DNA of 64,000 bases, from positions 1,426,001-1,490,000 of the forward strand of contig NZ_LR760298.1 of NCBI RefSeq assembly GCF_902806445.1. The letters are read 5' to 3'. The notes under the pieces were generated by a model that was not told the origin of the DNA, ran no database searches, and was given only the letters and a program-made list of their open reading frames with translations. Below, in pieces: positions 33,308-41,459 of the stretch. Position numbers and translations under genes: made by a program. The number at the start of each line of letters is the position of its first letter. Within the stretch, counting starts at the first letter, position 1. The stretch is from Listeria sp. PSOL-1 (GTDB lineage Bacteria; Bacillota; Bacilli; Lactobacillales; Listeriaceae).

Positions 33308-34117
33308 ATGTCTATAATATCAATCATTTTAGTAGTCATTGTTGCCTTTCTAGCAGGGATTGAAGGGATTTTGGACGAATTCCAATTCCATCAACCGCTA
33401 GTGGCATGTACATTAATCGGTTTAGTAACTGGTAACTTAACTGCAGGGATCATTCTTGGAGGAACACTTCAAATGATCGCACTTGGATGGGCAAATATCG
33501 GAGCAGCAGTAGCACCAGATGCTGCGCTTGCTTCAGTCGCTTCAGCAATTATTCTAGCATTAGGTGGACAAGGCGTTCAAGGTATTCCTTCCGCTATTGC
33601 CATTGCCATTCCACTTGCAGTAGCAGGACTTTTCTTAACAATGATCGTTCGTACTTTAGCCGTTCCAATTGTTCATTTAATGGACGGGGCAGCTGAAAAA
33701 GCTGATATTAAAAGAATAGAGTGGCTTCATATTGGTGCTGTATGTATGCAAGGTTTACGGATTGCTATTCCAGCAGCAGCCCTTCTCTTCATTCCAGCAA
33801 ATGCAGTTCGTTCATTTCTAGAATCGATGCCTCATTGGTTAACAGATGGTATGGCTATCGGCGGCGGTATGGTTGTTGCTGTTGGTTATGCACTTGTTAT
33901 CAATATGATGGCAACAAAAGAAGTATGGCCATTCTTTATCCTTGGATTCGTACTTGCTGCTATTTCTCAATTAACACTTATTGCATTAGGTGCAATCGGT
34001 GTTGCGCTTGCTCTTATCTACCTACAACTATCTAAAGTAGGCGGTGGCAGCTCAGACGGCGGCAGCAGCGGCGGAAATTCAGGCGATCCACTCGGTGATA
34101 TCTTAAATGATTATTAA
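33308..34117 (+). CDS. PTS mannose-family EIIC component
   Basis: 269 residues of integral membrane protein with about seven to nine hydrophobic segments. The N-terminal ILVVIVAFLAGIEGILDEFQ and GNLTAGIILGGTLQMIALGW are family signatures. The C-terminus is a Gly/Ser-rich tail (GGGSSDGGSSGGNSG), which is common in this family. With EIID it forms the sugar channel. In relatives the EIIC/EIID pair is also the receptor for class IIa bacteriocins, so it may set bacteriocin sensitivity here (established for relatives, inferred here). Second gene of the operon. Confidence 0.95.
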   Translation: MSIISIILVVIVAFLAGIEGILDEFQFHQPLVACTLIGLVTGNLTAGIILGGTLQMIALGWANIGAAVAPDAALASVASAIILALGGQGVQGIPSAIAIAIPLAVAGLFLTMIVRTLAVPIVHLMDGAAEKADIKRIEWLHIGAVCMQGLRIAIPAAALLFIPANAVRSFLESMPHWLTDGMAIGGGMVVAVGYALVINMMATKEVWPFFILGFVLAAISQLTLIALGAIGVALALIYLQLSKVGGGSSDGGSSGGNSGDPLGDILNDY

Positions 34118-34140
34118 CCTAAATAAAGGAGGAAAAGAAA

Positions 34141-35055
34141 ATGGCAGAAGAAAAAATTGAGTTAACAAAAAGAGACCGGCTTAAAGTCGCATGGCGTTGC
34201 ACATACATCCAGGGCTCTTGGAACTATGAACGTATGCAAAATGGCGGCTGGGTTTTCGCTATGATTCCCGCAATTAAAAAATTATATAAAACGAAAGAAG
34301 ACCGTTCTTTAGCCTTAAAACGTCACTTAGAGTTCTTTAATACTCACCCATATATCGCTTCTCCTATTATTGGAGTAACGCTAGCTTTAGAAGAAGAACG
34401 TGCAAAAGGCGCTCCAGTTGATGATGTAGCGATCCAAGGTGTTAAAGTTGGTATGATGGGACCTCTTGCTGGTGTTGGGGATCCAGTATTCTGGTTTACC
34501 ATCCGTCCAATGTTAGGTGCATTAGGTGCCTCTCTTGCAATGAGCGGAAATATCCTCGGACCAATCCTATTCTTTGTCGCTTGGAACCTTATTCGTTGGG
34601 GCTTTATGTGGTACACACAAGAATTTGCTTACAAAGCAGGTGCTAAAATTACAGATGACCTTTCTGGTGGGTTGCTTCAAAATATAACAAAAGGAGCATC
34701 GATACTGGGGATGTTCGTTCTCGCCGCCCTGGTTGAAAGGTGGGTAACCATCAAGTTTACCCCTGTTATTTCCAAAGTAAAACTTGATCACGGAGCTTAT
34801 ATTGACTGGAACAAATTGCCAAAAGGTGCTGAAGGTATTAAAACAGCGCTTCAACAACATGATGCCGGACTAGCCCTTGCAAGAACAAAAGTTACTACAC
34901 TACAAGATAACTTAGATAACTTAATTCCAGGCCTTGCACCATTACTACTCACATTCTTATGTATGTGGCTACTTAGAAAGAAAGTCAGCCCGATCATTAT
35001 TATTTTAGGATTATTTGTAGTCGGTGTAGGTGGTCATTTGATCGGACTACTATAA
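34141..35055 (+). CDS. PTS mannose-family EIID component
   Basis: 304 residues. The N-terminal LTKRDRLKVAWRC and the GSWNYERMQNGGW block are characteristic of EIID-Man. GVKVGMMGPLAGVGDPVFW is the conserved loop that enters the membrane. The C-terminal half ends in two hydrophobic helices. It completes the C2D2 membrane complex. AAAGGAGG precedes the ATG, 23 bases after EIIC. A nested palindrome lies about 75 bases downstream, before the next gene. Confidence 0.95.
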   Translation: MAEEKIELTKRDRLKVAWRCTYIQGSWNYERMQNGGWVFAMIPAIKKLYKTKEDRSLALKRHLEFFNTHPYIASPIIGVTLALEEERAKGAPVDDVAIQGVKVGMMGPLAGVGDPVFWFTIRPMLGALGASLAMSGNILGPILFFVAWNLIRWGFMWYTQEFAYKAGAKITDDLSGGLLQNITKGASILGMFVLAALVERWVTIKFTPVISKVKLDHGAYIDWNKLPKGAEGIKTALQQHDAGLALARTKVTTLQDNLDNLIPGLAPLLLTFLCMWLLRKKVSPIIIILGLFVVGVGGHLIGLL

Positions 35056-35129
35056 TTCATTCCGATCATTTGCTAAGATATAAACTGATTTCGCCATATC
35101 TTTTTTAAAAAAGTGGGCATCTCAAGCAT

Positions 35130-35221
35130 AATAAATCAAGCGTATCTAAGGAGTTTGGTGGAAATCCGGAAATGGAAAACCATCAAACTCCTTAAGTACA
35201 AGTGCTTCTCTTTGATTTATT
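35130..35221. repeat. Nested intergenic palindrome (element 2)
   Basis: Outer arms AATAAATCAA/TTGATTTATT (35130-35139, 35212-35221) enclose AAGGAGTTTG/CAAACTCCTT (35148-35157, 35184-35193). The architecture matches element 1. It lies between EIID and the DUF956 gene and could lower expression of the latter by attenuation or mRNA processing. Confidence 0.65.
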
Positions 35222-35318
35222 CCATTTATGTCCCAAGCGCTTAAAATATTTATTGGCTTATCCTCCAAAAAATCATATAATAAATGAAACAAGTGAAAAA
35301 GAAATGGAGCGAATACAA

Positions 35319-35696
35319 TTGGTACAATCGATAAACACAAAGGCTGACTTAACAATGGATGCCACTTCCTTTACTGGGCTTACAGATTACGGAAAAATTA
35401 TGATTGGCGATAAAGGATTTGAATTTTTCCATGCTCGTGATGTACGTAAATTTATCCAAATCCCATGGGAAGAAGTAGATCAAGTCATTGTTTCTGTCAT
35501 GTTATGGGGTAAATGGATTCCACGCTATGCCATCAAAACAAAGCGAAATGGTACGTATACATTTTCTTCTAAAAAACCTAAAGTAGTACTTCGAGCAATA
35601 AGAGTTTACGTCGATCCTGCTAAGATGGTTCCTTCTATTAGCTTCTTTGATGTTATCAAGCGTGCTTTTAAATCTATATTTAAACGAAAAAAGTAA
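35319..35696 (+). CDS. manO: DUF956 family protein (ManO-like)
   Basis: 125 residues with the DUF956 pattern: VQSINTKADLTMDATSF, the FFHARDVRKFIQIPWEEV block and the basic tail KRAFKSIFKRKK. The gene follows mannose-family PTS operons in lactic acid bacteria and Listeria, where ManO is proposed to modulate the operon; its biochemistry is unknown. I place the start at TTG 35319, which has GGAG nine bases upstream and matches the usual N-terminus of the family. An upstream ATG (35304) has no ribosome site. Confidence 0.85.
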   Translation: MVQSINTKADLTMDATSFTGLTDYGKIMIGDKGFEFFHARDVRKFIQIPWEEVDQVIVSVMLWGKWIPRYAIKTKRNGTYTFSSKKPKVVLRAIRVYVDPAKMVPSISFFDVIKRAFKSIFKRKK

Positions 35697-35706
35697 AGCC
35701 TCTAGG

Positions 35707-35825
35707 ACGACATAAACAAAATAAATTGCCAACAGCAGTTTGCTAGGCTTACAGTTCTCACGTACAGCCCGCTTCTGGATTCTGGCAATTTTTTAAAATG
35801 CAAACGTTTTCGTTCGATTTGTCGT
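35707..35825. repeat. Nested intergenic palindrome (element 3)
   Basis: Outer arms ACGACA/TGTCGT enclose AATTGCCA/TGGCAATT (35724-35731, 35783-35790). The core contains GTTTGCTAG, shared with element 1, and ACGTACAGCCC, the reverse complement of element 1's GGGCTGTACGT. This supports common descent. The rest of 35697-35996 holds only a TATACT before the EIIB gene. Confidence 0.65.
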
Positions 35826-35996
35826 GTTTGAAACATCATTTTTCAACTCGTATTTTCTTAAAAAAATAGAGCTGAATCGTGCATGTCCCAGATTCTTTTT
35901 TGCTGCACAAAAATTAAACAGTCAATGAAGGATCTATTCATGGTATACTATTTATGGCAAAATACCTTTTATTAGACACGAGGAGGAAACGTTAAA

Positions 35997-36476
35997 ATGA
36001 ACATCCGTCTAGCAAGGATAGACGACCGCTTAATCCATGGCCAAGTAACAACGGTTTGGGCAAAGGCAACTCAAATAGAGCGCATTATTGTCATCAATGA
36101 TGATGTTGCAAAAGATAAACTTCGTAGCACATTGCTTCAACAAGTCACACCTCCTGGCATAAAAGCTAACGTGGTTGATATTGCAAAAGCCATTCGTGTA
36201 TACCATAATCCACTCTACGAAACAACTCGGGTCATGCTCCTTTTCACAAATCCAAAAGATGTATTAACCTTAGTAGAAGCTGGCATTCCTATAAAAAGCG
36301 TTAATATTGGTGGTATGGTTTTTAAAGAAGGTAAATACATGATCACAAATGCTGTCTCTGTAGATGAACAAGATGAACTAGCTTTTCGAAATTTAGCTGA
36401 AAAAGGGATCGAATTAGAGGTCCGCAAAGTCATTTCAGACAATAAAGTAAAATTGCTCCCCTTACTAACAAATTAA
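35997..36476 (+). CDS. Stand-alone PTS mannose-family EIIB protein
   Basis: 159 residues forming a complete EIIB-Man domain with the phospho-His H14 in DDRLIHGQV. It is about half identical to the EIIB half of the nearby EIIAB by eye. It has its own GAGGAGG ribosome site and a TATACT upstream, so it is probably a separate transcript. With no matching EIIA, EIIC or EIID, it may act as a regulatory phosphate carrier for ManR or as a spare subunit. In L. monocytogenes an extra mannose-family EII also affects ManR activity, which makes a regulatory role plausible. Confidence 0.9.
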   Translation: MNIRLARIDDRLIHGQVTTVWAKATQIERIIVINDDVAKDKLRSTLLQQVTPPGIKANVVDIAKAIRVYHNPLYETTRVMLLFTNPKDVLTLVEAGIPIKSVNIGGMVFKEGKYMITNAVSVDEQDELAFRNLAEKGIELEVRKVISDNKVKLLPLLTN

Positions 36477-36521
36477 TTATGCTATAATAAACAAAAGATT
36501 GATTTTAAGTGAGGGATAGAA

Positions 36522-36998
36522 ATGGAATGGACAATAACAGATCTTTTTTTACTCATCTTAAATATTGGCGCGTTACTATTTATAATTTATGATGGGCTCA
36601 TCTTAACTTTATGGAAAGGACAAACACGACTTAAAGTTAACTTAAAATCGCGTAATCGCTCTGATAGTTACATCTTTGTTGGTTTAATTGCGCTCTTGCT
36701 TTTTTCCAATATTTTCCGTGATGGCGCGTTTTCAACGACCATTCTTTTAGCTATAATGGAGATTTTATTTCTATTTATTTGTTTTATTCGTCAGCCGAAA
36801 GTGATTTTTAAAGAAAATGGTCTTTTTTATAGAGTTATTTTCTACCCTTATATACAGATTGAGCGTGTAAATTTATCAGAAGATGGCATCCTTGTACTTG
36901 AAACTGGGAGGCAAAGACTACTTCTTTTTGCTAAAAATCCGGATGATTTACAAAAAATATTGACTTTCTTAAAGGATAAAAAAATAACCAAGCCCTAG
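36522..36998 (+). CDS. Membrane protein of unknown function
   Basis: 158 residues with two to four hydrophobic segments (LFLLILNIGALLFIIYDGLIL, SYIFVGLIALLLFSNIF, TTILLAIMEILFLFICFI) and a hydrophilic beta-rich C-terminal part of about 60 residues (PKVIFKENGLFYRVIF). The tail resembles the bacterial PH-like or DUF5673-type tails of small membrane proteins; I cannot assign it firmly. It starts 45 bases after the EIIB gene and could be cotranscribed. Its last codons fold into the terminator shared with the convergent gene. Confidence 0.65.
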   Translation: MEWTITDLFLLILNIGALLFIIYDGLILTLWKGQTRLKVNLKSRNRSDSYIFVGLIALLLFSNIFRDGAFSTTILLAIMEILFLFICFIRQPKVIFKENGLFYRVIFYPYIQIERVNLSEDGILVLETGRQRLLLFAKNPDDLQKILTFLKDKKITKP

Positions 36999-37019
36999 TT
37001 TTTCGCTAAGGCTTGGTTA
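36985..37019. terminator. Bidirectional terminator between convergent genes
   Basis: TAACCAAGCC (36985-36994) pairs with GGCTTGGTTA (37010-37019). It includes the stop codon of the membrane-protein gene and lies directly beyond the stop of the convergent gene. Confidence 0.8.
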
Positions 37020-37020
37020 T

Positions 37021-37404
37021 TTATATACCTACACTATTTAAAATAATTTCTGGCACAAAAAATTCGATGAACTTGCCATGTAGTGCTTCAATTTCTTCAT
37101 CAAAATCAGTGTCAAAACAGATAATGCTTTCTTCCAAACGAAGAACAGCAAAGCCATCTTCTTCATAGTCTTCTAGCTGTCCAACAATGTGAACCATTTC
37201 TTCATCAGCATCGAATTCAAGAAGGCAATGTTTTTCTTCACTTTCATGAAGTAAATCAACTGTTATTTTTTCTGGAATGTTAATTTCCACGGTATACTTT
37301 CTTCCCGGGTCCGGCTCTTCTTCTGGCCAAGTTCCTATACATTCACCAAAATCGCTCATAAAAGCGACTTTATTCCCGGTAAAATCTTGAACTTTTATTT
37401 CCAC
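37021..37404 (-). CDS. Small acidic protein of unknown function
   Basis: About 127 residues, strongly acidic, predicted mostly beta (VEIKVQDFTGNKVAFMSDFG, KYTVEINIPEKITVDLL, CLLEFDADEEMVHIVGQLEDYEEDGFAVLRLEESI). It has no signal peptide or membrane segment. The pattern is compatible with a small OB-like or beta-barrel cytosolic protein. I do not recognise it. AGGAGG falls nine bases before a GTG at 37404; the upstream ATG (37428) has no ribosome site, so GTG is preferred. Confidence 0.7.
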   Translation of the reverse strand: MEIKVQDFTGNKVAFMSDFGECIGTWPEEEPDPGRKYTVEINIPEKITVDLLHESEEKHCLLEFDADEEMVHIVGQLEDYEEDGFAVLRLEESIICFDTDFDEEIEALHGKFIEFFVPEIILNSVGI

Positions 37405-37465
37405 TAACAACTTCCTCCTGTGTTTCAAGTTCTTCCCATATTATAGCATGAATTAAAATAACTAG

Positions 37466-38629
37466 CTATTTTTTATTCATGATCTGAAAAATATTCTCTG
37501 ATGCCTTAATTAAGCTAAGTTCTGCGCGGCCATTAGTTAAAAGAACAATTGTTTTTTTGCCATCTTTGGAAAAGAAATTCGTCGCTTGATAGCCATAATA
37601 CACGCCCCTCGCAACGTAAAATGATGGATATTCATAGACACCATACCCATATTTACTATGCGGACCTTTCGTAAGCATTTGCTTCACAGACGACTTTGAA
37701 ATAAGTTTCCCTGATTGTAAAGCTTGATCGAATCTAGCTAAGTCAATGGCATTCATGTACATGTCCCCCGCACCAAACACCTGACTAAAATCTTCTATCA
37801 CCGATCGTGCCTCTAAAATGCCATCTTTTGACTGCATATAACTAGACCCATGATTAGGCACGCTATAAAAACTTTTGCCCAAACCTGCAGATGGCATATT
37901 AGCGACATCAAAGATATGCTGCTTAAGATAGCTCGCTAGCGATTGCCCGCTTTCTTTTTGAATAAGGTAGGCTAAAACAGAATAATTGTCATCTAAATAA
38001 TGCCACTTTCCAGGTTGACTTCGAATCCCTTGCGCTTTGATACTCTCAATTAACTGGGTTGGTGAAATATAAAACGGTCTTACTCGATGCCCCTTAATTC
38101 CAGACGTATGACGCAAAAAATCACGAACTAATATCTTCGTCCCATTTGGAAAACCAGGAATATATTGGCTAATAGGAGCAGTAAGTGAGAGTTTCCCTTG
38201 TTCAACTAATTGTAACACAGCTGTTGCAATGACTGTCTTTTGTGCTGAGCCAATTAGATGTGCTGTTTCTGCATTATTCGCTTTGTATTTTTCAAGGTTA
38301 GCAAAACCATAACCTCTTGAAATAACAAATTTCCCTTTATCTTCGATATAGGCTGAACCATTAAAGTTGATCGAGTATAAATACTCTTCTATTTCTTTTT
38401 CTTTCATTGTGCTTGCTTCTGCATGAATTGCTAAGTCTTTTTTTTCTTCTGTTCGTTTAGTTTGGATCGCTTGCTTAGCGTTATTTCTTGCTTGTAATGC
38501 CTGTATTTTTTTATAGCCTTTGTAACCTCCTGCAGCTAAAATCAATACTATAAGAAGTACAGCCCCATTTATAACCCATTTTTTTCTGCGTCTGCTGCGA
38601 AATGTCGCAGCCCTAGACTTTCTTTTCAT
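37466..38629 (-). CDS. Membrane-anchored serine hydrolase (class C beta-lactamase/PBP4* family)
   Basis: 387 residues. A basic N-terminus (KRKSRAATFRSRRRKKW) and one transmembrane helix (VINGAVLLIVLILAAGGY) are followed by a beta-lactamase-type domain outside the membrane. SxxK is seen as SAQK in HLIGSAQKTVIATAV, and the Tyr motif as YSV in DDNYSVLAYLI. Family members are DD-carboxypeptidases, esterases or amidases; few are true beta-lactamases. A role in wall metabolism is likely but unproved. It is transcribed in the same direction as the lipid kinase gene upstream. Confidence 0.87.
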   Translation of the reverse strand: MKRKSRAATFRSRRRKKWVINGAVLLIVLILAAGGYKGYKKIQALQARNNAKQAIQTKRTEEKKDLAIHAEASTMKEKEIEEYLYSINFNGSAYIEDKGKFVISRGYGFANLEKYKANNAETAHLIGSAQKTVIATAVLQLVEQGKLSLTAPISQYIPGFPNGTKILVRDFLRHTSGIKGHRVRPFYISPTQLIESIKAQGIRSQPGKWHYLDDNYSVLAYLIQKESGQSLASYLKQHIFDVANMPSAGLGKSFYSVPNHGSSYMQSKDGILEARSVIEDFSQVFGAGDMYMNAIDLARFDQALQSGKLISKSSVKQMLTKGPHSKYGYGVYEYPSFYVARGVYYGYQATNFFSKDGKKTIVLLTNGRAELSLIKASENIFQIMNKK

Positions 38630-38785
38630 TTTAAACTTGCCTCCATCTTAGGTGATTGCTAATATAGTAACATAATGTAACCTAATTGTAAATTACGTCA
38701 TAATACCTATTATGAAAATGCTACGCTTTAATTATGGAGAAAATAAACTAGTAATAAAGAAGCCCATCGACACGATTCTAATCGA

Positions 38786-39677
38786 TTATTTTTTAGGAAG
38801 CAAAATTTGTAAATGGCTGGGTAGTACTTCAATCGATACAGGAAGCTCAGGGCCTGAGTCTCCATCAACATTGACAGAAATGCCTTCATTTTCTGCTCTT
38901 ATTTTCATTTTTGCTGTTTGAATGTATTCAACGCTGCTACTATCTTTAAGCTTTCCACGCATTAATTGGTGAATCATTCCCGGCGCATTCAGTAAATCCA
39001 ATTTTTTAAGAATAAATACATGGAGCAGGCCGTCTGCTAACTCTGCTTCTGGTGCCCATTTTTTCATTCCGCCAACAGAACTGGTCAAACCAGCAACAAC
39101 TAGCGCTGCCTCCCCTTCAAAGTTTCCGTCAACAAATTCAATGCTAAAAGTCAGTACCTCTTTTCGATTAAATGCCTTTAAGCCTTCCATAAAATAAGCC
39201 GTAAAACCAAATTTTGTTTTTTGTTTGATGCTTACTTGGTCAACAGCTTGTGCAATCATACCAATTGCCAATACGTTCATAAAATATGTATTGCCAATTT
39301 TACCAATGTCCATCGGTTCCAAAACAGCATCCTTTAAAGCTTCAATGGCTTTTTTTGGTTTAAGCGGGATCCCAGCTGACCTTGCCAAATCATTGACAGT
39401 CCCAAGCGGCACAAAGCCAAAAGCAGGACGTTTGTCGTGTACTGCAAGCCCATTGATCGTTTCATTAAGCGTTCCATCCCCTCCCATGGCAATGACAGCA
39501 TCATAGCCTTGCTCTGCCGCTTTAAAAGCAAAATCTGTGGCGTCCCCTTGCTTTTTTGTTTGCTGAACCTCTACTTCGCAAAATCGTTTTAATAAGGCCT
39601 GTTCTGCTTTTTTTTGGTAACTTCGTCCTTTTTCTTTTCCAGAAGAAGGATTAACGATTAAGAGTGCTTTTGTCACA
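38786..39677 (-). CDS. dagK: Diacylglycerol/lipid kinase (DagK/YegS family)
   Basis: About 297 residues of the DAGK catalytic domain. Visible motifs are KALLIVNPSSGKEKG, the nucleotide-binding MGGDGTLNE, and FGFVPLGTVNDLARS. The C-terminal VNVDGDSGPELPVSIEV completes the beta-sandwich. It phosphorylates diacylglycerol, recycling the lipid released during lipoteichoic acid synthesis. GTG at 39677 lies nine bases after AAAGGA and gives the typical MTKALLI start; an ATG at 39697 is the alternative. Cytosolic and membrane-associated. Confidence 0.93.
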
Positions 39678-39828
39678 TTAAACAATCCTTTCATCATCTC
39701 TTCTTCTATTATACCCAGCAGAAAAAAATAACAAAACTAAAAAGCGAAGGATAATAAAATTTTTAGGAAATGGTGAAAAAACGAAAGCTCCAATTTTGCT
39801 ATCTTATTTAACATTTTGAGATATGGCG

Positions 39829-39860
39829 AAGTGAGCGAAGTCTGGAACAAGCGCTCACTT
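39829..39860. repeat. Intergenic hairpin (possible fourth element)
   Basis: AAGTGAGCG pairs with CGCTCACTT downstream of the stress-protein gene. It resembles the other intergenic palindromes in layout only. It may simply be a terminator. Confidence 0.45.
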
Positions 39861-39882
39861 CTATCTTTTGCCTGATCGATTT

Positions 39883-40218
39883 TTAACTTAAAATTTGTTT
39901 TGCTTTTTCATCTTTTACAAGTAAGAAAACTTTTCCTTGATCCATTTCAGCTTCGTATTTTTCAGCTTCCTCCTGGGGTAAACCTAATTCTTTTAACTTT
40001 GCTCGCAACTCGTCTCCTTTTTTTGCAAAGGTTTGTCCTAAAGCTTTTTTATTATAGTCAATATCAGAAAGCTGTGTATTCTTTACAATTCGCGCCGTCC
40101 GATCATCATCATGGGATAAAACAAAAATGCCTTCTGCGTCCACACCTGCATCTTTTAGTTGGTTAATTTCTCTTTCTAGCATTTCATCATTTTCATATTC
40201 TTTTACAAAAGTCATCAT
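39883..40218 (-). CDS. General stress protein 17M-like (YflT family)
   Basis: 111 residues. The N-terminal FVKEYENDEMLEREINQLKDAGVDAEGIFVLSHDD pattern is the heat-induced stress protein YflT fold, in which a ferredoxin-like start precedes a helical, charged tail. Members are usually in the sigma-B general stress regulon, but no clear sigma-B promoter is seen here. Cytosolic; molecular function unknown. GGAGGAATAAATG gives a firm start. Confidence 0.85.
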   Translation of the reverse strand: MMTFVKEYENDEMLEREINQLKDAGVDAEGIFVLSHDDDRTARIVKNTQLSDIDYNKKALGQTFAKKGDELRAKLKELGLPQEEAEKYEAEMDQGKVFLLVKDEKAKQILS

Positions 40219-40287
40219 TTATTCCTCCAATATGTTTTTTATTTTATATTAATGGATTTTCCCGATGAACATTTTCTAAAACATGAA

Positions 40288-41448
40288 TTAGTGAAGAGAT
40301 GCCTCGCCATCGCAAGAAAAGAATTGTTGCAGGCATTTTGTTGCACGTTTGATTTTAGAAATAGGCTGTACCAATGCAATTCTGATAAATCCTTCGCCGC
40401 CAAGACCAAAACCACTTCCAGGAGAAAATAAAACACCACATTCCTTTACAATTAACAATACAAATTCTTTATCCGTTATATGTTGAAATTGTTTAGGTAC
40501 CTTTGTCCAAATAAAGAAACTAGCTTTAGGCTTCTCTATCATCCAGCCACACTTTTTCATCTCATCAACAAAATAATCTATTCTTTCTTTATATCTTTCT
40601 TTTTCACAGTTTGCAATCGTGCTCATGTTTTGTAGTGCACTAATTCCCACTTTTTGAAAAGGAATAAATACACCAAATTCAATATCAAACTGCAACTTTT
40701 TCAATTTACTAATAATTACAGGGCATCCACTTACAAATCCTAACCTCCATCCAGGCACATTACATGATTTACTTAAACTATATAGTTCTAAAAGATTTGT
40801 TTTATCTGTTGAAACTGAAAAAATACTGCTTATTGTGTCTTCTGAATAATTTAATTCAACGTAAGCCAAATCGTGAATAATTTTGATATCATATTTCCTA
40901 GCGATGGTTACAGCTAGCTTCAATTTTTCTTTCATTAAGATAGCACTAGTTGGATTCCCCGGTGAACATAAAATCATAACTTTTGCATCACGTAACTGGT
41001 CTTCATTAAGTTTTTCATATTCAGGTTGAAAATTTATTGGATCACTTGGGAAATGAGTGACTTCCCCACCAAGCAAATTCACACACGTGGCATAGACACT
41101 ATAAGAAGGAGAAGGAATTAAAACTTTATCTCCTTTATTAATTAAAAGTGACAAAATATGATAAATCGCCGTTTTTGTCCCAGATACCTCAGCTACTTCT
41201 GTTCGTTTATCTAACTCAACGTGAAATTTTCTCTTATAGTAGTGACTAAGCGCCTGTCGTAATTCTTGAATCGTGTTTTTATTAAAACAGCCATATCCAT
41301 GGTTTCCTTGACAATCTATTTCTGATTTTAATTTTTCTAATAATAATGGGTGTGGCATGCCATCTGGGTTACCTATAGATAGATCAATAAGGTCTTCATG
41401 TTCCTTAGACATACGATCAATAAATGAAAAAACATCCTCTTCCATCAT
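40288..41448 (-). CDS. PLP-dependent class I/II aminotransferase
   Basis: About 386 residues, fold type I. Conserved parts: the N-terminal IDLSIGNPDG, PSPSYSVY, the CSPGNPTSAI substrate loop, the Schiff-base lysine in YSLSKSCNVPGWRLGF, and FIRIALVQP near the end. It transfers amino groups between an amino acid and a keto acid; the substrate is unknown. It begins only about 11 bases after the stop of the PLP decarboxylase gene, so the two are surely cotranscribed and may act in sequence on one amino acid. AGGAG lies eight bases before the ATG at 41448; another ATG lies two codons earlier. Confidence 0.88.
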   Translation of the reverse strand: MMEEDVFSFIDRMSKEHEDLIDLSIGNPDGMPHPLLLEKLKSEIDCQGNHGYGCFNKNTIQELRQALSHYYKRKFHVELDKRTEVAEVSGTKTAIYHILSLLINKGDKVLIPSPSYSVYATCVNLLGGEVTHFPSDPINFQPEYEKLNEDQLRDAKVMILCSPGNPTSAILMKEKLKLAVTIARKYDIKIIHDLAYVELNYSEDTISSIFSVSTDKTNLLELYSLSKSCNVPGWRLGFVSGCPVIISKLKKLQFDIEFGVFIPFQKVGISALQNMSTIANCEKERYKERIDYFVDEMKKCGWMIEKPKASFFIWTKVPKQFQHITDKEFVLLIVKECGVLFSPGSGFGLGGEGFIRIALVQPISKIKRATKCLQQFFSCDGEASLH

Positions 41449-41459
41449 ATCCATCTCTC

